This document shows, in pieces, positions 17,196 to 26,421 of a stretch of DNA of 64,000 bases. Below the pieces are notes generated by a model that searched no databases, was not told where the DNA came from, and saw only the letters and a program-made list of their open reading frames with translations. The stretch covers positions 1,674,001 to 1,738,000 of the forward strand of contig NZ_JBPZGZ010000002.1 of assembly GCF_051857475.1 (NCBI RefSeq). Reading direction: 5' to 3'. The position numbers and the translations under genes were made by a program. The DNA comes from Pelomonas sp051857475. GTDB taxonomy: Bacteria > Pseudomonadota > Gammaproteobacteria > Burkholderiales > Burkholderiaceae_C. Every line of letters starts with the position of its first letter. Position 1 is the first letter of the stretch.

Positions 17196-17896
17196 AGACC
17201 GAAGACCTGTTCCGCGAGGACGCGACGCTGCTGGCCTGCGATGCCACGATCATGGCGCAAGGTGAGGGCGGCGTGCTGCTGGACCGCACCGTCTGCTATC
17301 CCCTGGGCGGCGGCCAGGCCGGCGACACCGGCTGGCTGATCGCGGGCGAGCAGCGCTGGCGCGTGACGGACACGCGCAAGAGCAAGGAGCACCCCGAGGC
17401 CATCGTGCACCTGATCGAAGGCGATCTGCCTGCTGTCGGCACGGCCGTGCATGTCGAGGTCGATGCTGCTCGCCGCCAGGCGCACCGGCGCTTTCACACC
17501 GCCACGCATCTGCTGTGCGCGCTGCTGCCCTATCCGGTCGACGGCTGCTCCATCACCGAGGGCTATGCGCGCCTGGACTTCCACACCGATGAACCTTTCG
17601 ACAAGGAAGCCATCCAGGCGGGCCTGGATCGGCTGGTCGCCGAGGCGCATCCGGTGGGGCACCGCTGGATCAGCGAGGAAGAGCTGGATGCCAACCCGGG
17701 CCTGGTGCGCTCGATGAGCGTGCAGCCACCGCGCGGGCTGGGGCGCATCCGTGTGCTGGAGGTGGATGGCGTGGACCTGCAGCCATGCGGGGGTACGCAC
17801 GTGGGCAACACGGCCGAGATCGGTCGCGTAGTGGTTACCAAGATCGAGAAAAAGAGTGCCAAGACCCGGCGCGTGGTCTTGGGATTTGCAGCCTGA
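17192..17896 (+). CDS. alaX: Alanyl-tRNA editing protein AlaX
   Basis: 234 residues, matching the AlaX-M group. It keeps the zinc-binding HxxxH (His102 and His106 in FHTATHLL) and the CxxxH pair in PCGGTHV (Cys199, His203), plus CYPLGGGQAGDTG from the alanyl-tRNA synthetase editing domain. AlaX removes serine (and glycine) wrongly attached to tRNA-Ala. It ends the chain of overlapping genes that begins with the amino-acid transporter, which links amino-acid uptake to quality control by cotranscription; whether this is functional is inference. Confidence 0.9.
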   Translation: MKTEDLFREDATLLACDATIMAQGEGGVLLDRTVCYPLGGGQAGDTGWLIAGEQRWRVTDTRKSKEHPEAIVHLIEGDLPAVGTAVHVEVDAARRQAHRRFHTATHLLCALLPYPVDGCSITEGYARLDFHTDEPFDKEAIQAGLDRLVAEAHPVGHRWISEEELDANPGLVRSMSVQPPRGLGRIRVLEVDGVDLQPCGGTHVGNTAEIGRVVVTKIEKKSAKTRRVVLGFAA

Positions 17897-17921
17897 CCTC
17901 GCTGGCTAAACTGCGCCGCCT

Positions 17922-18437
17922 ATGCCCGGCCCTGACATACAGCTCATCACACCCGAGTCCCCCGCTCACTGGCAAGAAACCCGCCTCGTGCTGCGCGAGT
18001 ACGCCAACAGCCTGGACGTGGACCTCTGCTTCCAGGGGTTCGAAGAGGAGCTGGCCGACCTGCCTGGCGTCTATGCGCCGCCCGGCGGCCTGATGCTGCT
18101 GGCGACCGTCGACGGCGCCATCGCCGGCAGCGGCGCCTTCCGGCCCCTGCTGGATGCCGACTATCCCAACGCCTGCGAGATGAAGCGCCTGTTCGTGCGC
18201 CCCGCCTTCCGCCGCTTCGGCCTGGGCCGCATCCTGGCGCAGGCGCTGATGGACCGCGCCACCGAGGCCGGCTACTCGTCCATGCTGCTCGACACCCTGG
18301 ACGACATGGAAGCCGCGCGCGGCCTTTATGAAAGCCTGGGCTTCGCCGAAGTGCCGCCGTTCTACTTCAATCCCATCCCCGGCGCCCACTACCTGAAGGC
18401 CGAGCTCGGCGCCTTCCGGCCGAGTTACTTCGGATAA
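17922..18437 (+). CDS. GNAT family N-acetyltransferase
   Basis: 171 residues. The acetyl-CoA-binding motif is clear: EMKRLFVRPAFRRFGLGRIL followed by LMDRATEAGYSSMLLDTL, then YESLGFAEVPPFYFNPIPGA. The last segment is typical of a GNAT subgroup common in proteobacteria with amino-acid-like substrates. It starts 25 bases after alaX and 17 bases before the next gene, so it probably continues the transcript. Substrate unknown. Confidence 0.85.
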   Translation: MPGPDIQLITPESPAHWQETRLVLREYANSLDVDLCFQGFEEELADLPGVYAPPGGLMLLATVDGAIAGSGAFRPLLDADYPNACEMKRLFVRPAFRRFGLGRILAQALMDRATEAGYSSMLLDTLDDMEAARGLYESLGFAEVPPFYFNPIPGAHYLKAELGAFRPSYFG

Positions 18438-18454
18438 CCACCTAGAGTGGCGGG

Positions 18455-19345
18455 ATGGCCTCCCAAGACATCCAAGCCCTCGGCTCCCATCGCTGCCTGC
18501 TCGGCGAATCGCCCCTCTGGCATCCCACGGAACAGCAGCTCCATGCGGTCGACATTCCTGGCCGCCAGGTGCTGCGCTGGCGCGCCAGCGCCGATGCGCC
18601 GGATGTCTGGCCGCAGGTTGCCGAGCCGGGCTGCATCGCGGCCCGGGCGGGCGGCGGCCTGCTGGTGGCGCGGCGTGACGGCCTCTGGTCGCTGGACACC
18701 GCAACGGGCGTTCAGGCGCTTGTCGCCGCACCGCCCTATGACCCGGCGCGGCTGCGCTTCAACGACGGCAAGGTCGACCCGGCCGGGCGTCTCTGGATCG
18801 GCAGCATCTCCGATGCGCGCGAACCCGAGGCGGCCCTCTACCGCTTCGATGGCCAGACCTTCACTGCCCAGGTGCCCGGCCTGACGACGTCCAACGGCCT
18901 GGCCTGGAGCCCGGACGGCCGTCGCATGCACTGGTCCGACACCAAGGCCCACCGCATCTACGCCGCCGATTTCGATGTGGCGGCCGGTGCGTTGTCCAAC
19001 CCGCGTGTGTTCGCCGAGTTCAAGCCGCGCACGGCCGGCGAGGCCTACGGCGGCCGGCCGGATGGCGCGGCCATGGATGCCGAAGGTTGCTACTGGGCCG
19101 CCATGTTCGAAGGCGGCTGCGTCGTGCGCATCGCGCCGACCGGCGAAGTCCTGCAGCGCATCGAGCTGCCGGCCACCTGCCCGACCATGCCCACCTTCGG
19201 CGGTGCCGACCTGCGCACCCTCTTCATCACCACGGCCCGGGAAAAGCGCCCCGCCGACGAACTCGAGCGCGAGCCGCTGGCGGGCGCCGTGCTGCAGCTT
19301 CGCGTGGAGGTGCCGGGCTTGCCCGCGACGCTGACAAGCGCCTGA
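18455..19345 (+). CDS. SMP-30/gluconolactonase/LRE family protein
   Basis: 296 residues, six-bladed propeller hydrolase. The divalent-metal site is complete: Glu18 in LLGESPLW, Asn103 in RFNDGKVD, Asn147 in TTSNGLAWS, and Asp203 in GRPDGAAMD. Relatives hydrolyse sugar lactones (gluconolactonase, L-arabinolactonase), so a lactonase role in sugar-acid metabolism is likely; the exact lactone is not evident. No sugar-catabolic neighbours are present. The atp operon promoter lies just downstream. Confidence 0.88.
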   Translation: MASQDIQALGSHRCLLGESPLWHPTEQQLHAVDIPGRQVLRWRASADAPDVWPQVAEPGCIAARAGGGLLVARRDGLWSLDTATGVQALVAAPPYDPARLRFNDGKVDPAGRLWIGSISDAREPEAALYRFDGQTFTAQVPGLTTSNGLAWSPDGRRMHWSDTKAHRIYAADFDVAAGALSNPRVFAEFKPRTAGEAYGGRPDGAAMDAEGCYWAAMFEGGCVVRIAPTGEVLQRIELPATCPTMPTFGGADLRTLFITTAREKRPADELEREPLAGAVLQLRVEVPGLPATLTSA

Positions 19346-19380
19346 ACAAGGCCTGAATCCTGGTGCGGCGAGGGGGCGTA

Positions 19381-19410
19381 TTTACCCCGGTGTAACTCGT
19401 CACATATAAT
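19381..19410 (+). promoter_or_regulatory. Sigma-70 promoter of the atp operon
   Basis: A perfect TATAAT at 19405-19410 is preceded 18 bases upstream by TTTACC (19381-19386), a fair -35 match. It stands out as the only AT-rich block in the 160-base gap before atpI, giving a leader of about 90 bases. Confidence 0.7.
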
Positions 19411-19505
19411 GAGGGGCTTTGTTGGGTGGCGCCTGTGCGTCATCCCGGTGCAATCGGCTTCCGGTAGGTTTGGAGGCTGAGCCGCCAACCCCAGGATCTG
19501 GCGCC

Positions 19506-20003
19506 ATGACCGAGAACGGCCCCCGAAAGACCTGGCCCCCCGCTGTTTCGACGGCCGGCGGCTGGGACGACGACAACGAGGAGCCGCCCGTCAAGGCGCT
19601 GAGTCCCCAGGAGGCGGCAGCGCTGAAGTCCGCGTTGCCGATGTTGTCGCCCTGGCGTGTGCTGGGTTGGCAGCTGATGGCAGGTCTGCTGTGCGTGGCC
19701 GTGATCCGGCTGTGGACGGCGTCCGGCGTGGCCATGGCCTCGGCGCTCTACGGCGTTGCGGCGGTGGTGCTGCCGAACATGCTGCTGGCGCGGGGCATGA
19801 CAAAGCGCGTGGATTCTGTGGTCGGAGCGGCCGCCGGATTCATGGGTTGGGAATTTTTGAAAATCGGTGCATCGATCGCGATGCTGGTGCTGGCGCCAAA
19901 GGTGGTGCCGGGCCTGAGCTGGCCAGCCCTGCTGGTCACCCTCGCGGTGTGCATCAAAGTGAACTGGCTTGCGCTCGCTTGGCGCAGCCGCAGATTGAAC
20001 TGA
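19506..20003 (+). CDS. atpI: ATP synthase subunit I
   Basis: 165 residues. The N-terminal 50 residues are soluble and acidic; four membrane segments follow (VLGWQLMAGLLCVAVIRLW, the ASALYGVAAVVLPNMLLA pair, and the final SWPALLVTLAVCIKVNWLA). AtpI is the poorly conserved first gene of proteobacterial atp operons and assists c-ring assembly. The assignment rests on position and topology as much as on sequence. Confidence 0.88.
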   Translation: MTENGPRKTWPPAVSTAGGWDDDNEEPPVKALSPQEAAALKSALPMLSPWRVLGWQLMAGLLCVAVIRLWTASGVAMASALYGVAAVVLPNMLLARGMTKRVDSVVGAAAGFMGWEFLKIGASIAMLVLAPKVVPGLSWPALLVTLAVCIKVNWLALAWRSRRLN

Positions 20004-20019
20004 CGAGGCAGAACGAAAC

Positions 20020-20880
20020 ATGGCAGCAGAAGGCCACGAAGCAGCAGCCCCGACCGCTGGTGAATACATCATTCACCACTTGCACCATGCGCAAAGCGGC
20101 ACCCAGAAGGGCATCGTCGACTTCTCCGTCGTCAACCTCGATTCCCTGTTCTTCAGCATCCTGCTCGGCGTGGTGGGTTGCTTCCTGCTGTGGCGCGCGG
20201 CCAAGTCCGCTACATCGGGCGTTCCAGGCCGTTTTCAAGCGGCCGTCGAGATCCTCGTCGAGATCGTTGCCGACCAGGCCAAGGGCATCGTCCACAACGC
20301 CAACAGCCGCAAGCTGGTGGCACCGCTGGCCCTGACCGTGTTCGTCTGGATCTTCTTGATGAATGCGATGGACCTGTTCCCGGTGGACCTGTTCCCCTGG
20401 GTCTGGCAGCAGATCACCGGTGACCACCACGCCTATCTGCGTGTCGTGCCCACGGCCGACCTGTCCATGACCATGGGCCTGTCCCTGGGCGTGCTGATCA
20501 CCTGCCTCATCTACAACGTGAAGATGAAGGGCGCTGGCGGCTGGGCTCACGAGCTGGTGGCTGCACCCTTCGGCGACAAGGTCTACCTGTACCCGGTCAA
20601 CTTCCTGATGCAGCTGATCGAGTTCGCCGCCAAGACCATCTCCCACGGCATGCGGCTGTTCGGCAATATGTATGCCGGCGAACTGATCTTCCTGCTGATC
20701 GCCCTGATGGGTGGCGCCTACGCCAGCATGGGTCCTGTCGGCTACGGCCTGCTGGCCCTGGGCCATGTGGTGGCCGGATTCGTCTGGGCCGCCTTCCACT
20801 TGATCATCATCACGCTGCAGGCCTTCGTCTTCATGATGCTGACGCTGGTCTACATCGGCCAGGCCCACGACGCGCACTGA
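20020..20880 (+). CDS. atpB: F1Fo ATP synthase subunit a
   Basis: 286 residues with five to six membrane helices. The essential proton-channel Arg is in AKTISHGMRLFGNMYAGEL, and the C-terminal helix ends LQAFVFMMLTLVYIGQAHD, both diagnostic of subunit a. It forms the half-channels next to the c-ring. It lies 16 bases after atpI. Confidence 0.97.
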   Translation: MAAEGHEAAAPTAGEYIIHHLHHAQSGTQKGIVDFSVVNLDSLFFSILLGVVGCFLLWRAAKSATSGVPGRFQAAVEILVEIVADQAKGIVHNANSRKLVAPLALTVFVWIFLMNAMDLFPVDLFPWVWQQITGDHHAYLRVVPTADLSMTMGLSLGVLITCLIYNVKMKGAGGWAHELVAAPFGDKVYLYPVNFLMQLIEFAAKTISHGMRLFGNMYAGELIFLLIALMGGAYASMGPVGYGLLALGHVVAGFVWAAFHLIIITLQAFVFMMLTLVYIGQAHDAH

Positions 20881-20953
20881 GCGCCTGTCGCCCAAGTTTC
20901 CCAAGCAGTTTTTCTCCCTCAACCCTTTTCTCTAGTCCCTTTAAGGAGTCATC

Positions 20954-21220
20954 GTGGAAGTCATTAGCTTTGTTGCTCTCGCCGCTGGTCTGATCATTGG
21001 TCTGGGCGCCTTCGGTGCTTGTATCGGTATCGGCATCATGGGCAGCAAGTACCTTGAGTCCGCCGCTCGTCAGCCCGAGCTGATGAACGAACTGCAAACC
21101 AAGATGTTCCTGCTGGCCGGCCTGATCGACGCCGCCTTCATCATCGGCACCGGTATCGCCCTGTGGTTCGCCACGGCCAACCCGTTCCTGGGCCAGATCG
21201 CCCAAGTCGTCGCCAAGTAA
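20954..21220 (+). CDS. atpE: F1Fo ATP synthase subunit c
   Basis: 88 residues, two-helix hairpin. The proton-carrying carboxylate is Asp59 in LLAGLIDAAFIIG; an Asp without a sodium-coordination pattern indicates a proton-driven enzyme. The start is GTG at 20954, decided by AAGGAG at 20943-20948. A 73-base gap precedes it and a strong hairpin follows, consistent with the high c-subunit expression usually needed. Confidence 0.97.
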   Translation: MEVISFVALAAGLIIGLGAFGACIGIGIMGSKYLESAARQPELMNELQTKMFLLAGLIDAAFIIGTGIALWFATANPFLGQIAQVVAK

Positions 21221-21229
21221 TTCGACGTT

Positions 21230-21260
21230 GCCGCCCCGCCCTCGGACTCCTGGGGGCGGC
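21230..21260 (+). other. Intercistronic hairpin between atpE and atpF
   Basis: GCCGCCCC (21230-21237) pairs with GGGGCGGC (21253-21260) across a 15-base loop; no T-run follows, so it is not a terminator. Its place directly after the c-subunit gene suggests mRNA protection or processing that raises atpE relative to its neighbours. That role is inference. Confidence 0.5.
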
Positions 21261-21292
21261 TTCAAGCACTCGAAACTTTGTGAGGCACCCAG

Positions 21293-21763
21293 GTGTTTAT
21301 TAACGCATCGCTCATCGTTCAGATGATCGTGTTCCTGCTGTTGGTCGGGTTCACGATGAAGTTTGTGTGGCCGCCGATCACCAAGGCACTCGACGAGCGC
21401 GCCGCGAAGATCCGTGACGGTCTGTCCGCCGCCGACAAGGCCAAGGCCGAGCTGGCCGGCGCCGAAGCGCAGATCGCCAAGGAACTGGCCGCCACCAAGG
21501 CTGAGTCCGGCAAGCTGATCTCGGATGCCGAGAAGCGCGCCGCCGCCATCGTCGACGCTGCCAAGGGCCGCGCCGAAGAAGAAGGCGCCAAGATCCTGGC
21601 CGCCGCCAAGGCCGACGCCGAGCAGCAGGTTTCCCGCGCTCGCGAAGCCCTGCGCGAGCAGGTCGCCGCGCTGGCCGTCAAGGGCGCCGAGCAGATCCTG
21701 CAGAAGGAAGTCAACGCCGGCGTCCACGCCGAGCTGCTGGCTCGCCTGAAGACGGAGCTGTAA
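21293..21763 (+). CDS. atpF: F1Fo ATP synthase subunit b
   Basis: 156 residues from GTG at 21293. One N-terminal membrane helix (SLIVQMIVFLLLVGFTMKFVW) is followed by PPITKALDERAAKIRDGL and a long Ala/Lys/Glu-rich coiled-coil, the peripheral stator stalk. Length and motifs are normal. It ends directly at the atpH start (TAAATG). Confidence 0.96.
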   Translation: MFINASLIVQMIVFLLLVGFTMKFVWPPITKALDERAAKIRDGLSAADKAKAELAGAEAQIAKELAATKAESGKLISDAEKRAAAIVDAAKGRAEEEGAKILAAAKADAEQQVSRAREALREQVAALAVKGAEQILQKEVNAGVHAELLARLKTEL

Positions 21764-22297
21764 ATGGCTGAACTCGCCACCATCGCCCGGCCCTACGCCG
21801 AAGCCCTGTTCCAGGTCGCCAAGTCGCAAGACCTCGCCGCCTGGGGCCGTCAACTCGACGCACTGGCCCAGGTGGCGCAGGACGCTGATCTGCGCCAGTT
21901 CGCCGATCACCCCAAGGCCCAGTCCGAGCAGGTTGTCGCGGTCATCACCGCGGCCACCAAGCAGACCCTGGCCGCGGGCGTGCAGAACTTCCTGCAGACC
22001 ATCGTCGAGAACGGCCGCCTGGCCGCGCTGCCCGAGATCGTCGCCCAGTACCACGTGCTGGCCAACGCCGCTTCGGGCGTGTCCGACGCGCAGATCTACA
22101 GCGCCTACGAGATCAGCGACGCTCAGCTCGCCGAACTCAAGGTGTCGCTGGAGAAGCGCTTCGGCCGCAAGCTCGAAGCCCATGTGCAGCTGGAGCCTAG
22201 CCTGATCGGTGGCGTTCGCGTCGTCGTCGGCGACGAGGTGCTGGACACCTCCGTCAAGGCCCGCCTGGAGCGCATGAAGGTCGCACTGACTGCCTGA
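21764..22297 (+). CDS. atpH: F1Fo ATP synthase subunit delta
   Basis: 177 residues, standard size. N-terminal IARPYAEALFQVAKSQ and the C-terminal domain with LEPSLIGGVRVVVGDEVLDTSVKARLERM are typical of delta/OSCP, which joins the stator stalk to the F1 head. The start codon follows the atpF stop without a gap. Confidence 0.96.
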   Translation: MAELATIARPYAEALFQVAKSQDLAAWGRQLDALAQVAQDADLRQFADHPKAQSEQVVAVITAATKQTLAAGVQNFLQTIVENGRLAALPEIVAQYHVLANAASGVSDAQIYSAYEISDAQLAELKVSLEKRFGRKLEAHVQLEPSLIGGVRVVVGDEVLDTSVKARLERMKVALTA

Positions 22298-22389
22298 TCC
22301 GCAGCCACGCCACGCAAGACATTCCGATTTACCCCGCGTCTGACCCCGCCCTTGATCCGGCGATGGTTCGGCAACCTGGGAGACCTAGC

Positions 22390-23943
22390 ATGCAATTGAA
22401 TCCCGCTGAAATTTCCGAACTGATCAAGAGCCGCATCGAGGGTCTTGGTGGCAGCACGGACATCCGCAACCAGGGCACCGTCGTGTCCGTTTCCGACGGC
22501 ATCGTCCGCGTCCACGGCCTGTCCGATGTGATGCAGGGCGAAATGCTCGAATTCCCGCCGACCGCTGACGGCACGCAGACCTTCGGTCTGGCCCTGAACC
22601 TCGAGCGCGACTCCGTCGGCGCCGTGATTCTGGGTGCCTACGAGCACGTCTCGGAAGGCGACACCGTCAAGTGCACGGGCCGCATCCTGGAAGTGCCGGT
22701 CGGCCCCGAGCTGATCGGCCGCGTCGTCAACGCGCTGGGTCAGCCCATCGACGGCAAGGGCCCGATCAACGCCAAGATGACCGACGTCATCGAGAAGGTC
22801 GCCCCGGGCGTGATCGCCCGCAAGTCGGTCGACCAGCCCGTGCAGACCGGCCTGAAGTCCATCGACTCCATGGTTCCCGTCGGCCGCGGCCAGCGCGAAC
22901 TGATCATTGGTGACCGTCAGACGGGCAAGACCGCCGTCGCCATCGACGCGATCATCAACCAGAAGGGTCAGAACATGACCTGCGTCTACGTCGCCATTGG
23001 CCAGAAGGCGTCGTCGATCAAGAACGTGGTGCGCTCGCTGGAGCAGGCCGGCGCGATGGAATACACCATCGTCGTGGCAGCCTCGGCGTCGGAATCCGCC
23101 GCCATGCAGTACGTGTCGGCCTACTCCGGCTGCACGATGGGCGAGTACTTCCGCGACCGCGGCCAAGACGCCCTGATCGTCTATGACGACCTGTCCAAGC
23201 AAGCCGTGGCCTACCGCCAGGTCTCGCTGTTGCTGCGCCGCCCGCCGGGCCGCGAAGCCTTCCCCGGCGACGTGTTCTATCTCCACAGCCGCCTGCTGGA
23301 GCGCGCCGCCCGCGTGAACGCCGACTACGTCGAAGCCTTCACCAAGGGTGAAGTCAAGGGCAAGACCGGTTCGCTGACGGCCCTGCCGATCATCGAAACG
23401 CAAGCCGGTGACGTGTCCGCCTTCGTGCCGACCAACGTGATCTCGATCACCGACGGCCAGATCTTCCTGGAAACCTCGCTGTTCAACGCCGGTATCCGCC
23501 CCGCCATCAATGCCGGTATCTCGGTGTCGCGCGTCGGTGGTGCCGCCCAGACCAAGCTGGTGAAGTCGCTGTCCGGCGGTATCCGTACCGACCTGGCCCA
23601 GTACCGTGAACTGGCTGCCTTCGCGCAGTTCGCTTCCGACCTGGACGAAGCCACCCGCAAGCAGCTGGATCGCGGTGCCCGCGTGACGGAACTGCTGAAG
23701 CAGGCCCAGTACTCGCCGCTGTCCATCTCGCTGATGGCTGCCTCGCTGTACGCCGCCAACAAGGGCTTCATGGACAGCATCGAAGTGAAGAAGGTCCTGG
23801 CCTTCGAACACGGCCTGCACCAGTTCCTGAAGACCAGCCACGCCGCCCTTCTCGCCAAGCTCGAGAACGACAAGGCGATGGACAAGGATGCTGAAGCCGA
23901 ACTGAACGCCGCGATCGCTTCCTTCAAGAAGTCCTTCGCCTAA
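22390..23943 (+). CDS. atpA: F1Fo ATP synthase subunit alpha
   Basis: 517 residues from ATG at 22390, giving the usual MQLNPAEISELIK start. The nucleotide-binding P-loop is GDRQTGKTA, and PGREAFPGDVFYLHSRLLERAA and SVSRVGGAAQTKLVKSL are conserved family blocks. It alternates with beta in the F1 hexamer and carries the non-catalytic nucleotide sites. A 92-base gap lies before it. Confidence 0.98.
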   Translation: MQLNPAEISELIKSRIEGLGGSTDIRNQGTVVSVSDGIVRVHGLSDVMQGEMLEFPPTADGTQTFGLALNLERDSVGAVILGAYEHVSEGDTVKCTGRILEVPVGPELIGRVVNALGQPIDGKGPINAKMTDVIEKVAPGVIARKSVDQPVQTGLKSIDSMVPVGRGQRELIIGDRQTGKTAVAIDAIINQKGQNMTCVYVAIGQKASSIKNVVRSLEQAGAMEYTIVVAASASESAAMQYVSAYSGCTMGEYFRDRGQDALIVYDDLSKQAVAYRQVSLLLRRPPGREAFPGDVFYLHSRLLERAARVNADYVEAFTKGEVKGKTGSLTALPIIETQAGDVSAFVPTNVISITDGQIFLETSLFNAGIRPAINAGISVSRVGGAAQTKLVKSLSGGIRTDLAQYRELAAFAQFASDLDEATRKQLDRGARVTELLKQAQYSPLSISLMAASLYAANKGFMDSIEVKKVLAFEHGLHQFLKTSHAALLAKLENDKAMDKDAEAELNAAIASFKKSFA

Positions 23944-24003
23944 AGCCACGGAACACGCGGGGCCCAGCCTCAAAACTAGCCCCGCACTGAACTAGGAGTT
24001 CGA

Positions 24004-24876
24004 ATGGCTTCAAGCAAAGAAATCCGCGGCAAGATCAAGTCGGTCGAGAACACCAAGAAGATCACCAAGGCGATGGAAATGGTCGCCGCGTCCAAGATGC
24101 GCAAGGCGCAGGAGCGGATGCGGTCGGCTCGCCCGTACGCTGAAAAGATCGGCAACATCGCGGCCGAACTGGCTCAGGCCAACCCCGAGTACCGTCATCC
24201 CTTCCTCGTCAAGAACGAGAACGCGAAGACGGTCGGCATGGTCGTCGTCACGACGGACAAGGGCCTGTGCGGTGGTCTGAACACCAACCTGCTGCGCGCC
24301 GCCACCACCAAGCTCCGCGAGCTGGAAGCGGCCGGTCAGGGTGCCGAGGTCGTCGCCATCGGCGGCAAGGGCCTGGGCTTCATGAACCGCGTCGGTGCCA
24401 AGGTCGTGGCCCACGCCACGCAGCTCGGTGACCAGCCCCATATCGAGGCCCTCATCGGCCCCGTGAAGGTGCTGCTCGACGCCTACGCCGCCGGCAAGCT
24501 GTCCGCCGTCTACCTCTGCTACACGCAGTTCATCAACACGATGAAGCAAGAGGTGAAGGTGCACCAGCTGCTGCCGCTGAAGGCTGCCGACATGGCCACC
24601 GACAAGGCCGGCCACTCGTGGGACTACCTCTACGAGCCGGACGCCGCCACCGTCATCAACGACCTGCTGGTGCGCTACACGGAAGCCCTGGTCTTCCAGG
24701 CCGTCGCCGAGAACATGGCCAGCGAGCAGTCCGCCCGCATGGTGGCCATGAAGGCCGCGACGGACAACGCCGGCACGCTGATCGGCGAGCTGAAGCTGGT
24801 CTACAACAAGACCCGCCAAGCCGCGATCACGAAGGAACTCTCCGAGATCGTCAGCGGCGCCGCCGCTGTGGGTTGA
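24004..24876 (+). CDS. atpG: F1Fo ATP synthase subunit gamma
   Basis: 290 residues. N-terminal KEIRGKIKSVENTKKITKAM and the C-terminal NKTRQAAITKELSEIVSGAAAV coiled-coil are diagnostic of the rotary central stalk. AGGAG at 23993-23997 serves the start. A 7-base stem (GCGGGGC 23957-23963 with GCCCCGC 23979-23985) sits in the gap after atpA. Confidence 0.98.
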   Translation: MASSKEIRGKIKSVENTKKITKAMEMVAASKMRKAQERMRSARPYAEKIGNIAAELAQANPEYRHPFLVKNENAKTVGMVVVTTDKGLCGGLNTNLLRAATTKLRELEAAGQGAEVVAIGGKGLGFMNRVGAKVVAHATQLGDQPHIEALIGPVKVLLDAYAAGKLSAVYLCYTQFINTMKQEVKVHQLLPLKAADMATDKAGHSWDYLYEPDAATVINDLLVRYTEALVFQAVAENMASEQSARMVAMKAATDNAGTLIGELKLVYNKTRQAAITKELSEIVSGAAAVG

Positions 24877-24919
24877 TCGAGTTCGGCACGCACAAGATTT
24901 GAATTGAAGGAACGCAAAA

Positions 24920-26332
24920 ATGGCTAACACTCAAGCAGTCGGCAAGATCGTTCAGTGCATTGGCGCCGTCGTTGACGTGGAATTCCCGCGCGACAAGATG
25001 CCCAAGGTCTACGACGCCCTGAAGATGGAAGGCGCCGCTCTGACGCTGGAAGTCCAGCAGCAGCTGGGCGACGGCGTGGTCCGCACCATTGCTCTGGGTT
25101 CGTCCGACGGCCTGCGCCGTGGCACCGAGGTCTACAACACCGGCGACACCATCCAGGTGCCGGTCGGCAAGGCCACCCTCGGCCGCATCATGGACGTGCT
25201 GGGCAACCCCATCGACGAGCGCGGCCCGGTCGCTTCGACGCTGACCGCCTCCATCCACCGTGCCGCCCCGGCCTACGACGAGCTGAGCCCGTCGCAGGAC
25301 CTGCTGGAAACCGGCATCAAGGTGATCGACCTGATCTGCCCGTTCGCCAAGGGCGGCAAGGTGGGTCTGTTCGGTGGCGCCGGCGTCGGCAAGACCGTGA
25401 ACATGATGGAGCTCATCAACAACATCGCCAAGGCGCACAGCGGTCTGTCCGTGTTCGCCGGCGTGGGTGAGCGCACCCGTGAGGGCAACGACTTCTATCA
25501 CGAGATGTCGGACTCCGGCGTCGTCGTGCAGGACAAGCTCGAAGACTCCAAGGTCGCCATGGTCTACGGCCAGATGAACGAGCCCCCGGGCAACCGTCTG
25601 CGCGTCGCCCTGACCGGCCTGACCATCGCCGAGTCCTTCCGCGACGAAGGCAAGGACGTGCTGTTCTTCGTGGACAACATCTACCGCTACACCCTGGCCG
25701 GCACGGAAGTGTCCGCTCTGCTGGGCCGCATGCCTTCCGCCGTGGGCTACCAGCCGACGCTGGCCGAGGAAATGGGCCGCCTGCAAGAGCGCATCACGTC
25801 GACCAAGGTTGGCTCGATCACGTCCATCCAGGCCGTCTACGTCCCTGCGGACGACCTGACCGACCCGTCGCCTGCCACGACCTTCGCCCACTTGGACGCC
25901 ACCGTCGTGCTGTCGCGTGACATCGCTTCGCTGGGCATCTACCCCGCCGTGGACCCGCTGGACTCGACCAGCCGCCAGATCGACCCCAACGTCGTCGGCG
26001 AAGACCACTACACGACGACCCGTGCCGTGCAGCAGGTGCTGCAGCGCTACAAGGAACTGCGCGACATCATCGCCATCCTGGGCATGGACGAACTGTCGCC
26101 GGAAGACAAGCTGTCGGTCGCTCGCGCCCGCAAGATCCAGCGCTTCCTGTCGCAGCCCTTCCACGTCGCCGAAGTGTTCACGGGCACCCCGGGCAAGTAT
26201 GTGCCGCTGAAGGAAACCATCCGCGGCTTCAAGATGATCGTCAACGGCGAGTGCGACGCGCTGCCCGAGCAGGCCTTCTACATGGTCGGCACGATTGACG
26301 AAGCGTTTGAAAAGGCCAAGAAGATTCAATAA
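24920..26332 (+). CDS. atpD: F1Fo ATP synthase subunit beta
   Basis: 470 residues, the catalytic subunit. P-loop GGAGVGKTVNMME, catalytic Glu in GVGERTREGNDFYHEM, and the DELSPEDKLSVARARKIQRF region (the DELSEED-type lever) are all intact. AAGGA upstream sets the start. It is the most conserved protein in the window. Confidence 0.99.
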   Translation: MANTQAVGKIVQCIGAVVDVEFPRDKMPKVYDALKMEGAALTLEVQQQLGDGVVRTIALGSSDGLRRGTEVYNTGDTIQVPVGKATLGRIMDVLGNPIDERGPVASTLTASIHRAAPAYDELSPSQDLLETGIKVIDLICPFAKGGKVGLFGGAGVGKTVNMMELINNIAKAHSGLSVFAGVGERTREGNDFYHEMSDSGVVVQDKLEDSKVAMVYGQMNEPPGNRLRVALTGLTIAESFRDEGKDVLFFVDNIYRYTLAGTEVSALLGRMPSAVGYQPTLAEEMGRLQERITSTKVGSITSIQAVYVPADDLTDPSPATTFAHLDATVVLSRDIASLGIYPAVDPLDSTSRQIDPNVVGEDHYTTTRAVQQVLQRYKELRDIIAILGMDELSPEDKLSVARARKIQRFLSQPFHVAEVFTGTPGKYVPLKETIRGFKMIVNGECDALPEQAFYMVGTIDEAFEKAKKIQ

Positions 26333-26421
26333 GACATTGCGGGACAGACCTGACGCTCAGCGGCAGCTCTGTCCTCAACTGATCAAGCATTGAATCTCTA
26401 ACCCAGCCCAGGACGATTGAT

